Below, piece after piece: positions 1 through 7,248 of a stretch of 58,546 bases of DNA. Every line of letters starts with the position of its first letter. Position 1 is the stretch's first letter. Source of the stretch: VRUE01 sp036276735 (GTDB lineage Bacteria; Actinomycetota; Thermoleophilia; Solirubrobacterales; 70-9); NCBI GenBank assembly GCA_036276735.1, contig DASUOH010000009.1:1-58546 (forward strand). Direction: 5' to 3'. Below the pieces are notes generated by a model. That model ran no database searches. It saw nothing but the letters and a program-made list of their open reading frames with translations, and had not been told where the DNA came from. Made by a program: the position numbers and the translations under genes.

Positions 1-656
1 TCATGGCCCATCACCGACACGGGCCGGACGAGGTTGAAGCCGGGCGCGTCCGTGGGGACGATGATCATGCTCGCCCGCTTGTGCGGAGGCGCGTCGGGCT
101 CGGTCACGACCATCGCGATCGCGAAGTCGGCGCCCACGGCCCCCGAAGTGAACCACTTGTGGCCATTGATCACCCACTCGCCGTCCACGAGGTCCGCGCG
201 CGAATGGATGTTGGTCGGGTCGGACCCCGATGTATCTGGCTCGGTCATCGAGAAGCAGCTACGCCGGTGGCCGTTCAGCACCGGCTCGAGGAAGCGCTCC
301 TTCTGCTCGGGCGTGCCGTGCTCGTGCAGGATCTCCATGTTCCCCGTGTCGGGCGCCGAGCAGTTGAAGACCATGGGCGAGACGAGGCTCCGGCCCATGA
401 CCTCGCAGAGCATTCCGTACTCCCAGTTGGTCAGGCCGACGCCGATCTCCTCGTCGGGCATGAAGAGGTTCCAGAGGCCCTCGGCCTTGGCGCGCTCGCG
501 CACCTGGACCAGGATCGCGGGGTAGGGGACGCCCGGCCCGACCTCCGCGTCGAGCGCCGCCATGATCTCCCGCTCCTGCGGGTAGACGTGCTCGTCCATG
601 AAGTCGAGGATGCGCTCCCGCAGCGTCTCGACCTGTGGGCTCGGCTTGAAGTCCAT
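1..656 (-). CDS. Acyl-CoA dehydrogenase family protein (C-terminus beyond window edge)
   Basis: The frame opens at an ATG (654-656) and is still open at base 1, giving the first 218 residues. The helical N-terminal domain starts MDFKPSPQVETLRERI. The FAD/substrate loop CFSMTEPDTSGSDPTN near residue 145 and the following beta-domain text (INGHKWFTSGA) are standard for flavin-dependent acyl-CoA dehydrogenases, which oxidise acyl-CoA to enoyl-CoA and pass electrons to ETF. The sequence looks closest to the long-chain ACAD10/11-like branch, but the missing C-terminus holds the catalytic base, so substrate is unknown. It follows the RibD-like gene by 14 bases and may be co-transcribed with it. Confidence 0.9.
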   Translation of the reverse strand, partial: MDFKPSPQVETLRERILDFMDEHVYPQEREIMAALDAEVGPGVPYPAILVQVRERAKAEGLWNLFMPDEEIGVGLTNWEYGMLCEVMGRSLVSPMVFNCSAPDTGNMEILHEHGTPEQKERFLEPVLNGHRRSCFSMTEPDTSGSDPTNIHSRADLVDGEWVINGHKWFTSGAVGADFAIAMVVTEPDAPPHKRASMIIVPTDAPGFNLVRPVSVMGH

Positions 657-670
657 CGCCGAAACCTAGC

Positions 671-1399
671 TCAGCGGCTGTAACGGGCGAAGAGCTCGCC
701 CTCGTCCTCGAGCAGCCAGGCCAGCTCAACCGGTGCCACGTCGGGTAGCTCTCCCTCGACAATCCGCGGCGCCTCGCCGCCGGAGAGCTTCGGCGAGATC
801 GTCAGGAAGAGGTCGTCGACGAGGCCGGCCGCCTGCATCTGTCCGTATAGGCGGGGGCCGCCCTCCGAGAGCAGCGCCCGCACGCCCCGCTCGCGGCGCA
901 GGTGGCGCAACGCCTCACGCAGGTCGACGACATGTTCGTGGCGGACGACCTCCAGCGGCGTCGCGGTCGCGGGCGGTTCGGCCTCCGAGGCGGTGAAGAC
1001 CAGCACCTCGCCCTCTCCTTCGGTGAAGAGCGGCGCGTCCCAGGGCAGGTCGAGGCGGCCGCTGACCAGGACCATCAGCGGGTTGGGGTCGAGGCCGGTC
1101 CGCTCGCGCCGCTCGCGCTTTGCCTCACCCGGCACCGGCCGCCCGTAACGCTCGACCCGCATCGTGCCGGCGCCGATCATCACCGCGTCGAAGCGGGTGC
1201 GCAGGCCGGCGAGCATTGCCGTATCGGTCGGTGAGCCGATCGGGCCGGAGCGCCCTTCGATCGTCGCCCGGCCATCGACGGTGGCGACGAAGTTCATCGC
1301 GACGCGGGGGCGGTCGGGGGGCGGGTCCTCCCAGGGGCGGTAGAGGTCGAGCTGCTCCTCGACGGTGACGGGGGCCGGGTCGGGGAGGAGGCGCCTCAC
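671..1399 (-). CDS. RibD C-terminal-domain (dihydrofolate reductase-fold) reductase
   Basis: A 242-residue protein from a GTG at 1397-1399 (MRRLLPDPAPVTVEEQ). It contains MNFVATVDGRATIEGRSGPI, an FDAVMIGAGTMRVE segment and a late LLSEGGPRLYGQM segment. These are the substrate- and NADPH-binding motifs of the RibD reductase domain (5-amino-6-ribosylaminouracil reductase fold). There is no deaminase domain, so it is a stand-alone reductase. Such proteins are often annotated pyrimidine reductase or DHFR family, and the true substrate cannot be read from sequence. The same frame stays open far upstream through the sulfotransferase region, but that part reads as anti-frame Arg/Pro-rich noise, so the start is placed after the hairpin at 1419-1472. 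Confidence 0.82.
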   Translation of the reverse strand: MRRLLPDPAPVTVEEQLDLYRPWEDPPPDRPRVAMNFVATVDGRATIEGRSGPIGSPTDTAMLAGLRTRFDAVMIGAGTMRVERYGRPVPGEAKRERRERTGLDPNPLMVLVSGRLDLPWDAPLFTEGEGEVLVFTASEAEPPATATPLEVVRHEHVVDLREALRHLRRERGVRALLSEGGPRLYGQMQAAGLVDDLFLTISPKLSGGEAPRIVEGELPDVAPVELAWLLEDEGELFARYSR

Positions 1400-1418
1400 G
1401 CGGGGCAGGCTATCCCGA

Positions 1419-1472
1419 CGTAGCCGACTTTGGCCCCGCTCTAGGGGGGTCAAAGTCGGAAGCGCGGCTACG
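1419..1472. repeat. Palindromic hairpin across the sulfotransferase stop codon
   Basis: GTAGC (1420-1424) pairs with GCTAC (1467-1471), and CCGACTTTG (1424-1432) pairs exactly with CAAAGTCGG (1451-1459). The inner CCCC (1434-1437) can pair with GGGG. The TAG stop of the sulfotransferase (1468-1470) lies in the outer arm. It may act as a terminator or processing site between the two minus-strand genes. The same inner design recurs inside nuoG (22132-22175) and at 28452-28503. Confidence 0.7.
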
Positions 1473-2457
1473 AATAGTCGTGCCAGCCGGCGAACTCGCG
1501 GCCGGCGAAGTCCTGCAGCGCGGCGACGTCGGTGCCGAAGCGGCCGCGGATCGTCTCGAAGAGGTCGTCGGGCAGCTGCGGCTTCGGCGCCGGCGGCTTC
1601 TCGGGGTCGTGGACGACCTTCTCGACCAGCCAGCGCAGTGACTCGGGCAGCCGGTCGAAGTTGCGGTCGAAGGAGCGCAGCCCCGGCAGTTTCACCAGCT
1701 TCTCCATCACCTGGTATTTGTCGCCCTGCTTGGCGCTCGACTTCTCCCACTCGCGATCGAACTGCTCGGAGGTGAAAGCCTCGTCGACGCCGGCGAAGCG
1801 GAACGCCTTGCGCATCGTCTCCTCGCGTTCGGTCTGCAGCTCCTCCTGGGTGATGACCGTGATCTGCTCGCGGTCGAACAGCTCCAGGTAGGGCTGCAGC
1901 TGCATCCAGTACATCGAGCGGTGGATGTAGGAGCTGTCGGGCTCCGAGAGGGTCGGGACCAGCTCGCGCGTCTCGTAGCCGGCGCCGGTCGCGTGCACCC
2001 AATGGGAGAGGATGCGCTTGATCGGGTCGCGCACCATGTAGATGAGGCGCGCGTCGGGGCAATGCTGGCGGATGCGCTCGGGCACGCCCCTGAAGCGCGG
2101 CAGGTTCGTGTAGTGCGGCGAGGACTCGCCGCGCACGGGGCAGCGGCCGTCGAAGCGGCTCGCGTACCAATCGAGGCCGAGGTCCCAGTTGAGCTCCTCG
2201 ACGAAGAAGTTCAGCTCCTTCGGCTTCGACATGTGGATCTCGGGGTGCAGCCCGAGGTAGTGGTGGATGCTCGTCGTGCCGCACTTGAGGCCGCCGACGA
2301 TTATTAGGTTCGGCAGCGCCGCGTTGCGCTTGCGGCGGCGGCGGATGCGGCTCTTGCGGTCCCCCGTGTAGCGCTCGCGGGCGCGCGCGCACATCGCCTC
2401 ATCGGCGGGGTCGCGGGGCGCGGCGGGCAGGGTCGTCGGCGTCTCGGACGGTGACAC
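1468..2457 (-). CDS. PAPS-dependent sulfotransferase
   Basis: 329 residues from a GTG at 2455-2457. Near residue 52 is the 5'-phosphosulfate loop IIVGGLKCGTTSIHHYL, the P-loop-like PAPS site of Golgi/bacterial sulfotransferases. The 3'-phosphate segment is LIYMVRDPIKRILSHW (about residues 139-154). The family moves sulfate from PAPS to a hydroxyl or amine of carbohydrates, lipids or peptides, and the acceptor here is unknown. There is no signal peptide. An internal ATG at codon 22 is a possible alternative start. The GTG is preferred because it lies 9 nt after the hexamer TACACT on the minus strand, which fits the leaderless pattern seen throughout the window. Confidence 0.9.
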   Translation of the reverse strand: MSPSETPTTLPAAPRDPADEAMCARARERYTGDRKSRIRRRRKRNAALPNLIIVGGLKCGTTSIHHYLGLHPEIHMSKPKELNFFVEELNWDLGLDWYASRFDGRCPVRGESSPHYTNLPRFRGVPERIRQHCPDARLIYMVRDPIKRILSHWVHATGAGYETRELVPTLSEPDSSYIHRSMYWMQLQPYLELFDREQITVITQEELQTEREETMRKAFRFAGVDEAFTSEQFDREWEKSSAKQGDKYQVMEKLVKLPGLRSFDRNFDRLPESLRWLVEKVVHDPEKPPAPKPQLPDDLFETIRGRFGTDVAALQDFAGREFAGWHDYS

Positions 2458-2475
2458 GAGCGGGCTAGTGTAGCC
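2458..2475. promoter_or_regulatory. Bidirectional leaderless promoter core (shared -10)
   Basis: The 18-base gap between divergent genes contains CTAGTGTAG. On the plus strand TAGTGT (2466-2471) is a TANNNT -10. On the minus strand TACACT (2472-2467) is another, offset by one base. Transcripts would begin at or near the start codons of the sulfotransferase (9 nt away) and the membrane protein (4 nt to the first ATG, 7 nt to the second at 2479). There is no room for a Shine-Dalgarno leader. Confidence 0.6.
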
Positions 2476-3474
2476 ATGATGCCGACCGCCTACCTGCCGA
2501 TCCCCGCGGCCGACGCCGCGTCCAGCTTCAAGGCCTTCGGCCGCGCCGCGGCGGAGTTCTTCGACAACCTCTCGCGGATCGACTGGACCGCCTTTGCGGT
2601 CGCCCTGGTCTTTCTGGCGGCGATGCAGCTGGCCCGCGCCTGGGCCTGGCGCAACGTGCTGCGCGCCGCCTACCCGGAGGCGCGCCTCCCCTTCCTACAG
2701 CTCGGCGCCGCGTACCTGGCAGGCGCCGGCGTCAACGCGATCCTGCCCGCCCGCGCCGGCGACGTCACCAAGGTCTTCCTCGTCAAACGCCAGATCCCCG
2801 ACTCCTCCTATCCCGCCGTCACGTCCTCGTTCCTGGTGCAGACGATTTTCGACACGACGATCGGCGTTCTGGTCCTCTTCTACGCGATCACCCAGGGGCT
2901 GCTGCCCGAGCCGCCCCAGCTTCCCAACCTGCCCGCCTTCGAGCTCTCCTTCTGGGCCGAACACCCCGAGGTCTTCGCGATCGTCAACGGCGTCCTGCTG
3001 CTGGCCCTGGCGCTCGGCGTCTACCTGCTGGCCCACCGCGTGCGCGCCTTCTGGGAGCGGGTCAGGCAGGGCGTCGTCATCCTCGCCCAGCCGCGCCGCT
3101 ACCTACGCGAGGTCGCCGCCTGGCAAGGGGTCGGATGGCTCTGCCGCTTCGCCGCCTTCTGGTTCTTCCTCGAGGCGTTCGGCGTCGGCGGCTCGGTCGG
3201 CAACGTCCTCCTGGTGATGAGCGTGCAGGCGATCTCCAACGTCGTGCCCTTCACGCCGGGCGGCGCCGGCGCCCAGCAGGCCCTGCTGGTCGCGACGCTG
3301 CACGGTCCCTCGCGCGCCGTCGTCCTCTCCTACTCGGTCGGCACGCAGATCGCGATGGCGGCATGGTCGGTGGTGCTCGGGTTTGCCTCGATCCTGCTCG
3401 TCTTCCGGACCACCGACTGGCGAGGGCTGATCCGCCAGGCGGAAGAGGACCAAGCGGCCTCGGACCCCGCTTAG
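2476..3474 (+). CDS. Lysylphosphatidylglycerol synthase TM-region (UPF0104-type) membrane protein
   Basis: 332 residues with about eight hydrophobic segments. Two family signatures are present: NAILPARAGDVTKVFLVKR (about residue 88) and NVVPFTPGGAGAQQALLVA (about residue 255). These belong to the flippase-like membrane domain found alone or fused in lysyl-PG synthases. Stand-alone members such as this are thought to move or transfer on polyprenyl/glycerol lipids, but this copy has no aminoacyl-transferase domain, so aminoacylation should not be assumed. Two adjacent ATGs (2476, 2479) compete, and promoter spacing slightly favours the second. The stop overlaps the convergent prepilin-like gene. 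Confidence 0.85.
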   Translation: MMPTAYLPIPAADAASSFKAFGRAAAEFFDNLSRIDWTAFAVALVFLAAMQLARAWAWRNVLRAAYPEARLPFLQLGAAYLAGAGVNAILPARAGDVTKVFLVKRQIPDSSYPAVTSSFLVQTIFDTTIGVLVLFYAITQGLLPEPPQLPNLPAFELSFWAEHPEVFAIVNGVLLLALALGVYLLAHRVRAFWERVRQGVVILAQPRRYLREVAAWQGVGWLCRFAAFWFFLEAFGVGGSVGNVLLVMSVQAISNVVPFTPGGAGAQQALLVATLHGPSRAVVLSYSVGTQIAMAAWSVVLGFASILLVFRTTDWRGLIRQAEEDQAASDPA

Positions 3475-4151
3475 TTGGACCAGCCGGCATAGACGGAGCG
3501 CACGTTCCACCGCCACGGCGGCTCCTCGCCGGGTGGGAAGTCGTAGTGGTCGCGGCCGGGCAGGGTCTCCAGTGGCACCAACGCGGGGTCGTCCTGGAGG
3601 AGGACGCGGACGCTGCTGGCTGCCGCCAGCTGCGCCGAGCCGGCGCGGCGAACGACTCCTTCCCAGCCGAGGCTGGGCCGGTAGAGCCAGTAGGTCAGCT
3701 CGACCCAGCCGAGGGAGCGGCGGCGGTCGTCGAGCTCGACGAAGGCGGTGGTCCGGCGCCCCGAGGCGGTGAGGTGGGCTCCGGACGCGCCGGGCAGCGG
3801 CACCGCGCAACTGGTGCGCTTGCAGCGGCGGAAATCGACGGGCACGAGCGGAGGTCCGGAAGGTCCGGCGTGCGGCTGGAGCGGCGGCGCGAGCGCCCGG
3901 GCGAGGCGCGCCAGCGGCCAGCCGTAGGCAGGCACCAGGGGGTGGTGCCGGCATGGCGAGGATCCCCGCGGCGCGCAGGCGAGCCGGCGCGAGATCGTGC
4001 CGGCAAGGTCGCGTCCGGCCGTGACCTCGCCGCCGCCCGCGACCGCGGCGACCGCGGCGATGAGGACCAGCGCGACCAGCGCCGTCAACCCAGCTTGCTC
4101 GACGCTCGCGGCGCCCGCCTCCGGCCCTCGACCCCTCGCCTCGATCTCCAT
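3471..4151 (-). CDS. Prepilin-like single-pass protein of unknown function
   Basis: 226 residues. The N-terminus reads MEIEARGRGPEAGAASVEQA followed by a strongly hydrophobic helix (about residues 20-40). If cleaved after Gly13, Glu18 sits at position +5, the arrangement required by type IV prepilin peptidases. The rest is soluble and Pro/Trp-rich with four Cys: one at residue 59, one at 67 and a pair around 110-115. I do not recognise the soluble domain. It could be a minor pilin or pseudopilin, or merely a type II anchored protein. No pilus genes are nearby. It converges on the preceding membrane protein with a 4-base overlap. Confidence 0.6.
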   Translation of the reverse strand: MEIEARGRGPEAGAASVEQAGLTALVALVLIAAVAAVAGGGEVTAGRDLAGTISRRLACAPRGSSPCRHHPLVPAYGWPLARLARALAPPLQPHAGPSGPPLVPVDFRRCKRTSCAVPLPGASGAHLTASGRRTTAFVELDDRRRSLGWVELTYWLYRPSLGWEGVVRRAGSAQLAAASSVRVLLQDDPALVPLETLPGRDHYDFPPGEEPPWRWNVRSVYAGWSN

Positions 4152-4227
4152 GCGCCGACGCTACGGCGCTCGGGCGCACGTGTGGCGCGCCCTTCGCGCC
4201 GACTTCGTCGCGCGAAGCGCACGACCT

Positions 4228-4243
4228 GATTACATGTCGCTGA
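4228..4243 (+). promoter_or_regulatory. Probable -10 for the small gene at 4244
   Basis: TTACAT (4230-4235) ends 8 nt before the ATG and fits the leaderless spacing seen at other starts in the window. The -35 region is not obvious. Confidence 0.4.
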
Positions 4244-4513
4244 ATGGAGGGTGGAGGCTTCAACCTGTTCGGCGACCCCGACGAGTTCCGCGAGCGGATG
4301 GAGGAGCTGGCGGAGCAGATGCAGTCCTCGCAGCGGGTCGCCTGGGCCGACAACGCGATCAAGCTGGCGGTCGAGCTGACCGTCGCCTCGGTCGAACGGC
4401 TGGAGCTGTCGGGTTCGACGGACGAGCAGGCGATGCAGGTCCGCGACGCGATCCGGGTCCTCTTCCCCGAGGCCGTGACGCTCGTGCGCGAGGCGCGCGA
4501 AGGCCTCTCTTAG
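4244..4513 (+). CDS. Small acidic helical protein, unknown function
   Basis: 89 residues beginning MEGGGFNLFGDPDEFRERME. It has a glycine-rich start followed by amphipathic, charged helices (ELAEQMQSSQRVAWADNAIK) and no membrane segment or Cys. Codon use matches its neighbours. The ATG lies 8 nt after a TTACAT hexamer. I do not recognise the family. Composition suggests a small oligomerising or regulatory protein, but nothing specific can be claimed. It converges on the nucleotidyltransferase with 9 bases between stops. Confidence 0.55.
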   Translation: MEGGGFNLFGDPDEFRERMEELAEQMQSSQRVAWADNAIKLAVELTVASVERLELSGSTDEQAMQVRDAIRVLFPEAVTLVREAREGLS

Positions 4514-4522
4514 CGGAGCGCT

Positions 4523-5275
4523 CTACGCGGCGTCGGCGACGTGCTGCGCCGTTCTCGACCGGCGCTCGGATTGCTCGCTCGACCCCTGGGTGAGATGTCG
4601 AAGCGCATGCCTCAGCTCGTCGAGGGTGAGGTCATCGTGGATGGTGCGGTGAAGCCATCGACCGGTCTCGGCCCGACCGCGCTCCACCAGCTGCTTCGCG
4701 AGCTCGTCTCTGGCTAGAGGGAAAACGCCCTCGACAAGCAGTATTCCCCGGGCATAGGAGGTCAAGGCTCCCCTGATGTTCTCTTGACCCGCCTCACGGT
4801 CCTCGATCCCAATCACCCGCTCGGCAAGGGAAGCCAGAGCGTCGGCTCGCTCGAACTTCCGCCGCGGATCCGGCCACAGCCCCTGACGCACGATTCGGGC
4901 GTAAGTTGACTGAAAGATGCGGTCGGGGTCGTGCAGGACGCAACCCAGACGTACCGTCCACTGGACGAAATCGTCGCCCTCGGCAAGCCGCCGATGAAAG
5001 CGCTCGAAAGAGTCGGCAACGACGTCTACCTCCCCTGGCAGGCCGTGCAGGACCGGCGACGCTCCGACGACATGGAAATCCAGATCGCTGATCGGCGTAC
5101 GCCGCCCTCGCGCCGTCGAGCCGGTCAGGGCGACGGCCCTCGCTCCCGCCGCCGTAGCTCGCTCGACCACGCTGTCGCTTAGCTCTCGCAGGGAGGCGGT
5201 CAGCAAGCGCACCGTTCGCTTCCGGTCCTCGAGCACGCGAGCCTTCCACTGCCGGTCGAAGTCCCGGTCAAGCAT
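4523..5275 (-). CDS. MNT-type nucleotidyltransferase with helical C-terminal domain
   Basis: 250 residues from an ATG at 5273-5275. The catalytic pattern is GSTARG (52-57) followed by SDLDFHV with Asp64 and Asp66, and a third acidic strand in GEVDVVADS, so the nucleotidyltransferase site looks intact. The C-terminal half is helical, as in minimal nucleotidyltransferases and aminoglycoside adenylyltransferases. The start overlaps the upstream small gene by 8 bases, indicating coupled translation. Possible roles are the MNT partner of a HEPN/MNT toxin-antitoxin pair or a small-molecule adenylyltransferase. The pairing favours the first, at moderate confidence. The frame is open 34 codons further upstream, but that part overlaps the partner gene. 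Confidence 0.75.
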   Translation of the reverse strand: MLDRDFDRQWKARVLEDRKRTVRLLTASLRELSDSVVERATAAGARAVALTGSTARGRRTPISDLDFHVVGASPVLHGLPGEVDVVADSFERFHRRLAEGDDFVQWTVRLGCVLHDPDRIFQSTYARIVRQGLWPDPRRKFERADALASLAERVIGIEDREAGQENIRGALTSYARGILLVEGVFPLARDELAKQLVERGRAETGRWLHRTIHDDLTLDELRHALRHLTQGSSEQSERRSRTAQHVADAA

Positions 5276-5594
5276 CGGACCACGCTTTCTCAGCCGCGGT
5301 GACCAGGGTTTCAACGCGCTGCATGATCTCCTCGACAGAATCGTCGTCGAAGTCGGGATCGTCACCGTCATACGCATAGCCTTTTCGCTCAGCGTTGAGA
5401 AGCCGGATCAACTCGGCGTCGTCACTTGATCCGATACCCCGCTGGTTCAGTTCAGCAACGATCTGCTCGCGGCGCCAAGTGAGTGGGATTGGTCTCGATC
5501 CCACTCCGCTCTGCGAGGGCATCGATGCAAGGTCGAGATGATCGCGCGCAAGCACATGTTTCGCCTTAGGCGACACCGAGCCAGTGTTGCGCAT
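5268..5594 (-). CDS. Small HEPN-like partner of the nucleotidyltransferase
   Basis: 108 residues. An alternative ATG at 5520-5522 would give 84. The C-terminal half (LLNAERKGYAYDGDDPDFDD, then VEEIMQRVETLVTAAEKAW) resembles the last two helices of small HEPN-like proteins commonly encoded before nucleotidyltransferase genes. The canonical HEPN RNase motif (Arg-x4-6-His) is absent, so it is probably not an active RNase. Lower GC and softer codon use than neighbours suggest an acquired module. The call is tentative and rests on gene order and helix pattern. Confidence 0.5.
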   Translation of the reverse strand: MRNTGSVSPKAKHVLARDHLDLASMPSQSGVGSRPIPLTWRREQIVAELNQRGIGSSDDAELIRLLNAERKGYAYDGDDPDFDDDSVEEIMQRVETLVTAAEKAWSDA

Positions 5595-5626
5595 CGACCG
5601 GAGGCCGATGCGTCGAACGGCTCTGT

Positions 5627-6151
5627 TCAGAGGGTCCGCACCGAATCTTCCACCGTCACCTCGCGCAGCCGGTGCGTGTCGACGTCGTAGACGAAGCCGC
5701 GCACGCGGTCGCGCTCGGCGAGGAAGGAGGAGCGGCGGACGCGCAGGATCGACTGGCGCACGTCTGTCTCGACGTCGTCGAAGGACTCGATCGCGAAGGC
5801 TGGAGCGACGCCGGTGGCCTCGCGCAGCTCGGCGCGGAAGCCGTCGTCGGTGAGCTTCTGCATGCCGCAGTCGGTGTGGTGGATCAGCATCACGTCGCGC
5901 GTGCCGAGCCGCCGCTGCGAGATCGCCAGCGAGCGGATCACGTCGTCGGTGATGACGCCGCCCGCGTTGCGCAGGATGTGCGCCTCGCCGTGGCCCAGGC
6001 CGAGCGCCGCGAAGACGTCGAGGCGCGAGTCCATGCAGGTGACGATCGCCAGCTGCCTGCTCGGCTTCACGTCCAGGTGCTCGACCGGGCGGCCCTCGGC
6101 GAAGGCCTGGTTGTTGGCCAGCAGCCGGTCGATGGTGCTCTCGTCGGGCAT
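5627..6151 (-). CDS. Beta-class carbonic anhydrase
   Basis: 174 residues from an ATG at 6149-6151, preceded by GGAGG and overlapping the upstream stop by one base (TGATG). The zinc and active-site motifs are CMDSRLD (Cys, Asp, Arg) near residue 39 and HHTDCGM near residue 90, giving the Cys-His-Cys zinc ligands. ILRNAGGVITDD is the standard central strand. It interconverts CO2 and bicarbonate in the cytoplasm. The length suits the short type II beta-CA group of Actinobacteria. The upstream gene encodes a zinc-ribbon protein, and the two are translationally coupled. Confidence 0.92.
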   Translation of the reverse strand: MPDESTIDRLLANNQAFAEGRPVEHLDVKPSRQLAIVTCMDSRLDVFAALGLGHGEAHILRNAGGVITDDVIRSLAISQRRLGTRDVMLIHHTDCGMQKLTDDGFRAELREATGVAPAFAIESFDDVETDVRQSILRVRRSSFLAERDRVRGFVYDVDTHRLREVTVEDSVRTL

Positions 6152-6780
6152 CACAGGACCTCCGTCTCCAGATCGATCGCGCTTCCTTTTCCGAGCGCCG
6201 CGGCGATCCCCTCCATCGGCAGCGCGAAAACCAGGGCGGGGAGGGCGACGAGGACGCTGATTAGGACGTCGAGGCGCCGCTGCCACGGCCGCTCGGCCGG
6301 TGCCGCCTCGCCACGGCCGAGCGCGGCGAAGGCGACGTTACGGCCGAAGGTGAAGCCGTTGAGGATCGTCTGCCACATCGTGGCGATCCCGGCCGCTGGC
6401 GCCCAGCGAGCGCGGCGCACAACTTCGTCGCGGTGGGCGACGAGGCGTCGCACCGCCTCGATCGTGAAGAGGCAACGGGCCTGCGGCGCCAGCCCTGCCC
6501 ACCCAGCGCCGCCGATCCACGCCGAGAAGCTGGCGCGATTGGCGATCCGCGTCAGCTCGCCGCTGCGCTGCCGGTCGAGTTCGCGCAGTGCCTCGTCGGG
6601 CCCCGGCGGGTCGCCGACGACGCCGAGCCCGCAGTTCTCGCAGCGCCGCACCGGTCCGGCCAGGCCTGGTCGTTCGTCGACCCAGCCGAAGAGCGGCTCC
6701 CGGCAGGCGGGGCAAGGCGGGTTCTCGGGGCCTGCGCCCGCCTCCAGGGGGACGACGGGGGTGTGCCGAGCCTCGCTCAC
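6151..6780 (-). CDS. Zinc-ribbon protein with C-terminal membrane helix, unknown function
   Basis: 209 residues from a GTG at 6778-6780. The N-terminus has two CxxC knuckles, CPAC and CENCG, forming a zinc ribbon (about residues 21-49). The middle is helical and the C-terminus has one hydrophobic segment (ISVLVALPALVFALPMEGIA). The frame is also open to an ATG at 6799-6801, but that would overlap the start codon of the divergent CBS gene. The GTG is preferred because TACGCT lies 8 nt upstream. I do not recognise the family. Coupling to carbonic anhydrase is the only functional hint. Confidence 0.6.
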   Translation of the reverse strand: MSEARHTPVVPLEAGAGPENPPCPACREPLFGWVDERPGLAGPVRRCENCGLGVVGDPPGPDEALRELDRQRSGELTRIANRASFSAWIGGAGWAGLAPQARCLFTIEAVRRLVAHRDEVVRRARWAPAAGIATMWQTILNGFTFGRNVAFAALGRGEAAPAERPWQRRLDVLISVLVALPALVFALPMEGIAAALGKGSAIDLETEVL

Positions 6781-6799
6781 GGCCCGGTAGCGTACGCCC
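6781..6799. promoter_or_regulatory. Bidirectional leaderless promoter core
   Basis: The 19-base gap contains TAGCGTA. TAGCGT (plus, 6788-6793) lies 6 nt before the CBS gene ATG. TACGCT (minus, 6794-6789) lies 8 nt before the zinc-ribbon GTG. The geometry is the same as at 2458-2475. Confidence 0.6.
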
Positions 6800-7246
6800 A
6801 TGGTCCTCAGCGAGCTCATGACCGTCGGCGTCGTCACCGCGCCACCCGAGGCGAGCGTCGTCTCGGTCGCCCGCCAGATGCGCGACAGCCGGGTCGGCTC
6901 GGTCGTCATCGTCGACCCGGCCGGCTCGCCGGTCGCGATGGTCACCGATCGCGATCTCGCGGTGCGGGTCTTCGCCGAGGAGGTCGACCCCCAGTCGCCG
7001 GTCGGCGACTTCGCCACCCGGCCGCTGGTCTGCGGCGACCCCGACATGGACCTCGATGAGGCGGCGGCGCTGATGGTGCAGCACCGGGTGAGGCGGTTGC
7101 CCGTCGTCGAGCGCGGTAGCCTCGCCGGCATCGTCACCCTGGACGACATCGCCGTCCGCACCGGCAACCTCGAGGTCGCGCAGAAGATGACCGCCGAGGT
7201 GATCGAGGGCGCCCTGCCCCAGTTCTACTTCCACGAGCGGGGCTAG
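6800..7246 (+). CDS. Tandem CBS-domain protein
   Basis: 148 residues made of two CBS motifs. The first is LMTVGVVTAPPEASVVSVAR with VTDRDLAVRV, the second is FATRPLVCGDPDMDLDEAAA with GIVTLDDIAV. This is a stand-alone Bateman module, which binds adenosine ligands (AMP, ATP, SAM) and usually acts as an energy or ligand sensor for partner proteins. No enzyme domain is present. Its start is divergent from the zinc-ribbon gene, and the next gene begins 2 bases after its stop, so it probably forms an operon with the membrane protein. Confidence 0.88.
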   Translation: MVLSELMTVGVVTAPPEASVVSVARQMRDSRVGSVVIVDPAGSPVAMVTDRDLAVRVFAEEVDPQSPVGDFATRPLVCGDPDMDLDEAAALMVQHRVRRLPVVERGSLAGIVTLDDIAVRTGNLEVAQKMTAEVIEGALPQFYFHERG

Positions 7247-7248
7247 AA

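Noticed and set aside
6149..6286. Carbonic anhydrase starting at GTG 6286 with a 45-residue Arg-rich extension
   Set aside because: The extension overlaps the upstream coding sequence and reads as shadow text; ATG 6151 has GGAGG and stop/start coupling.
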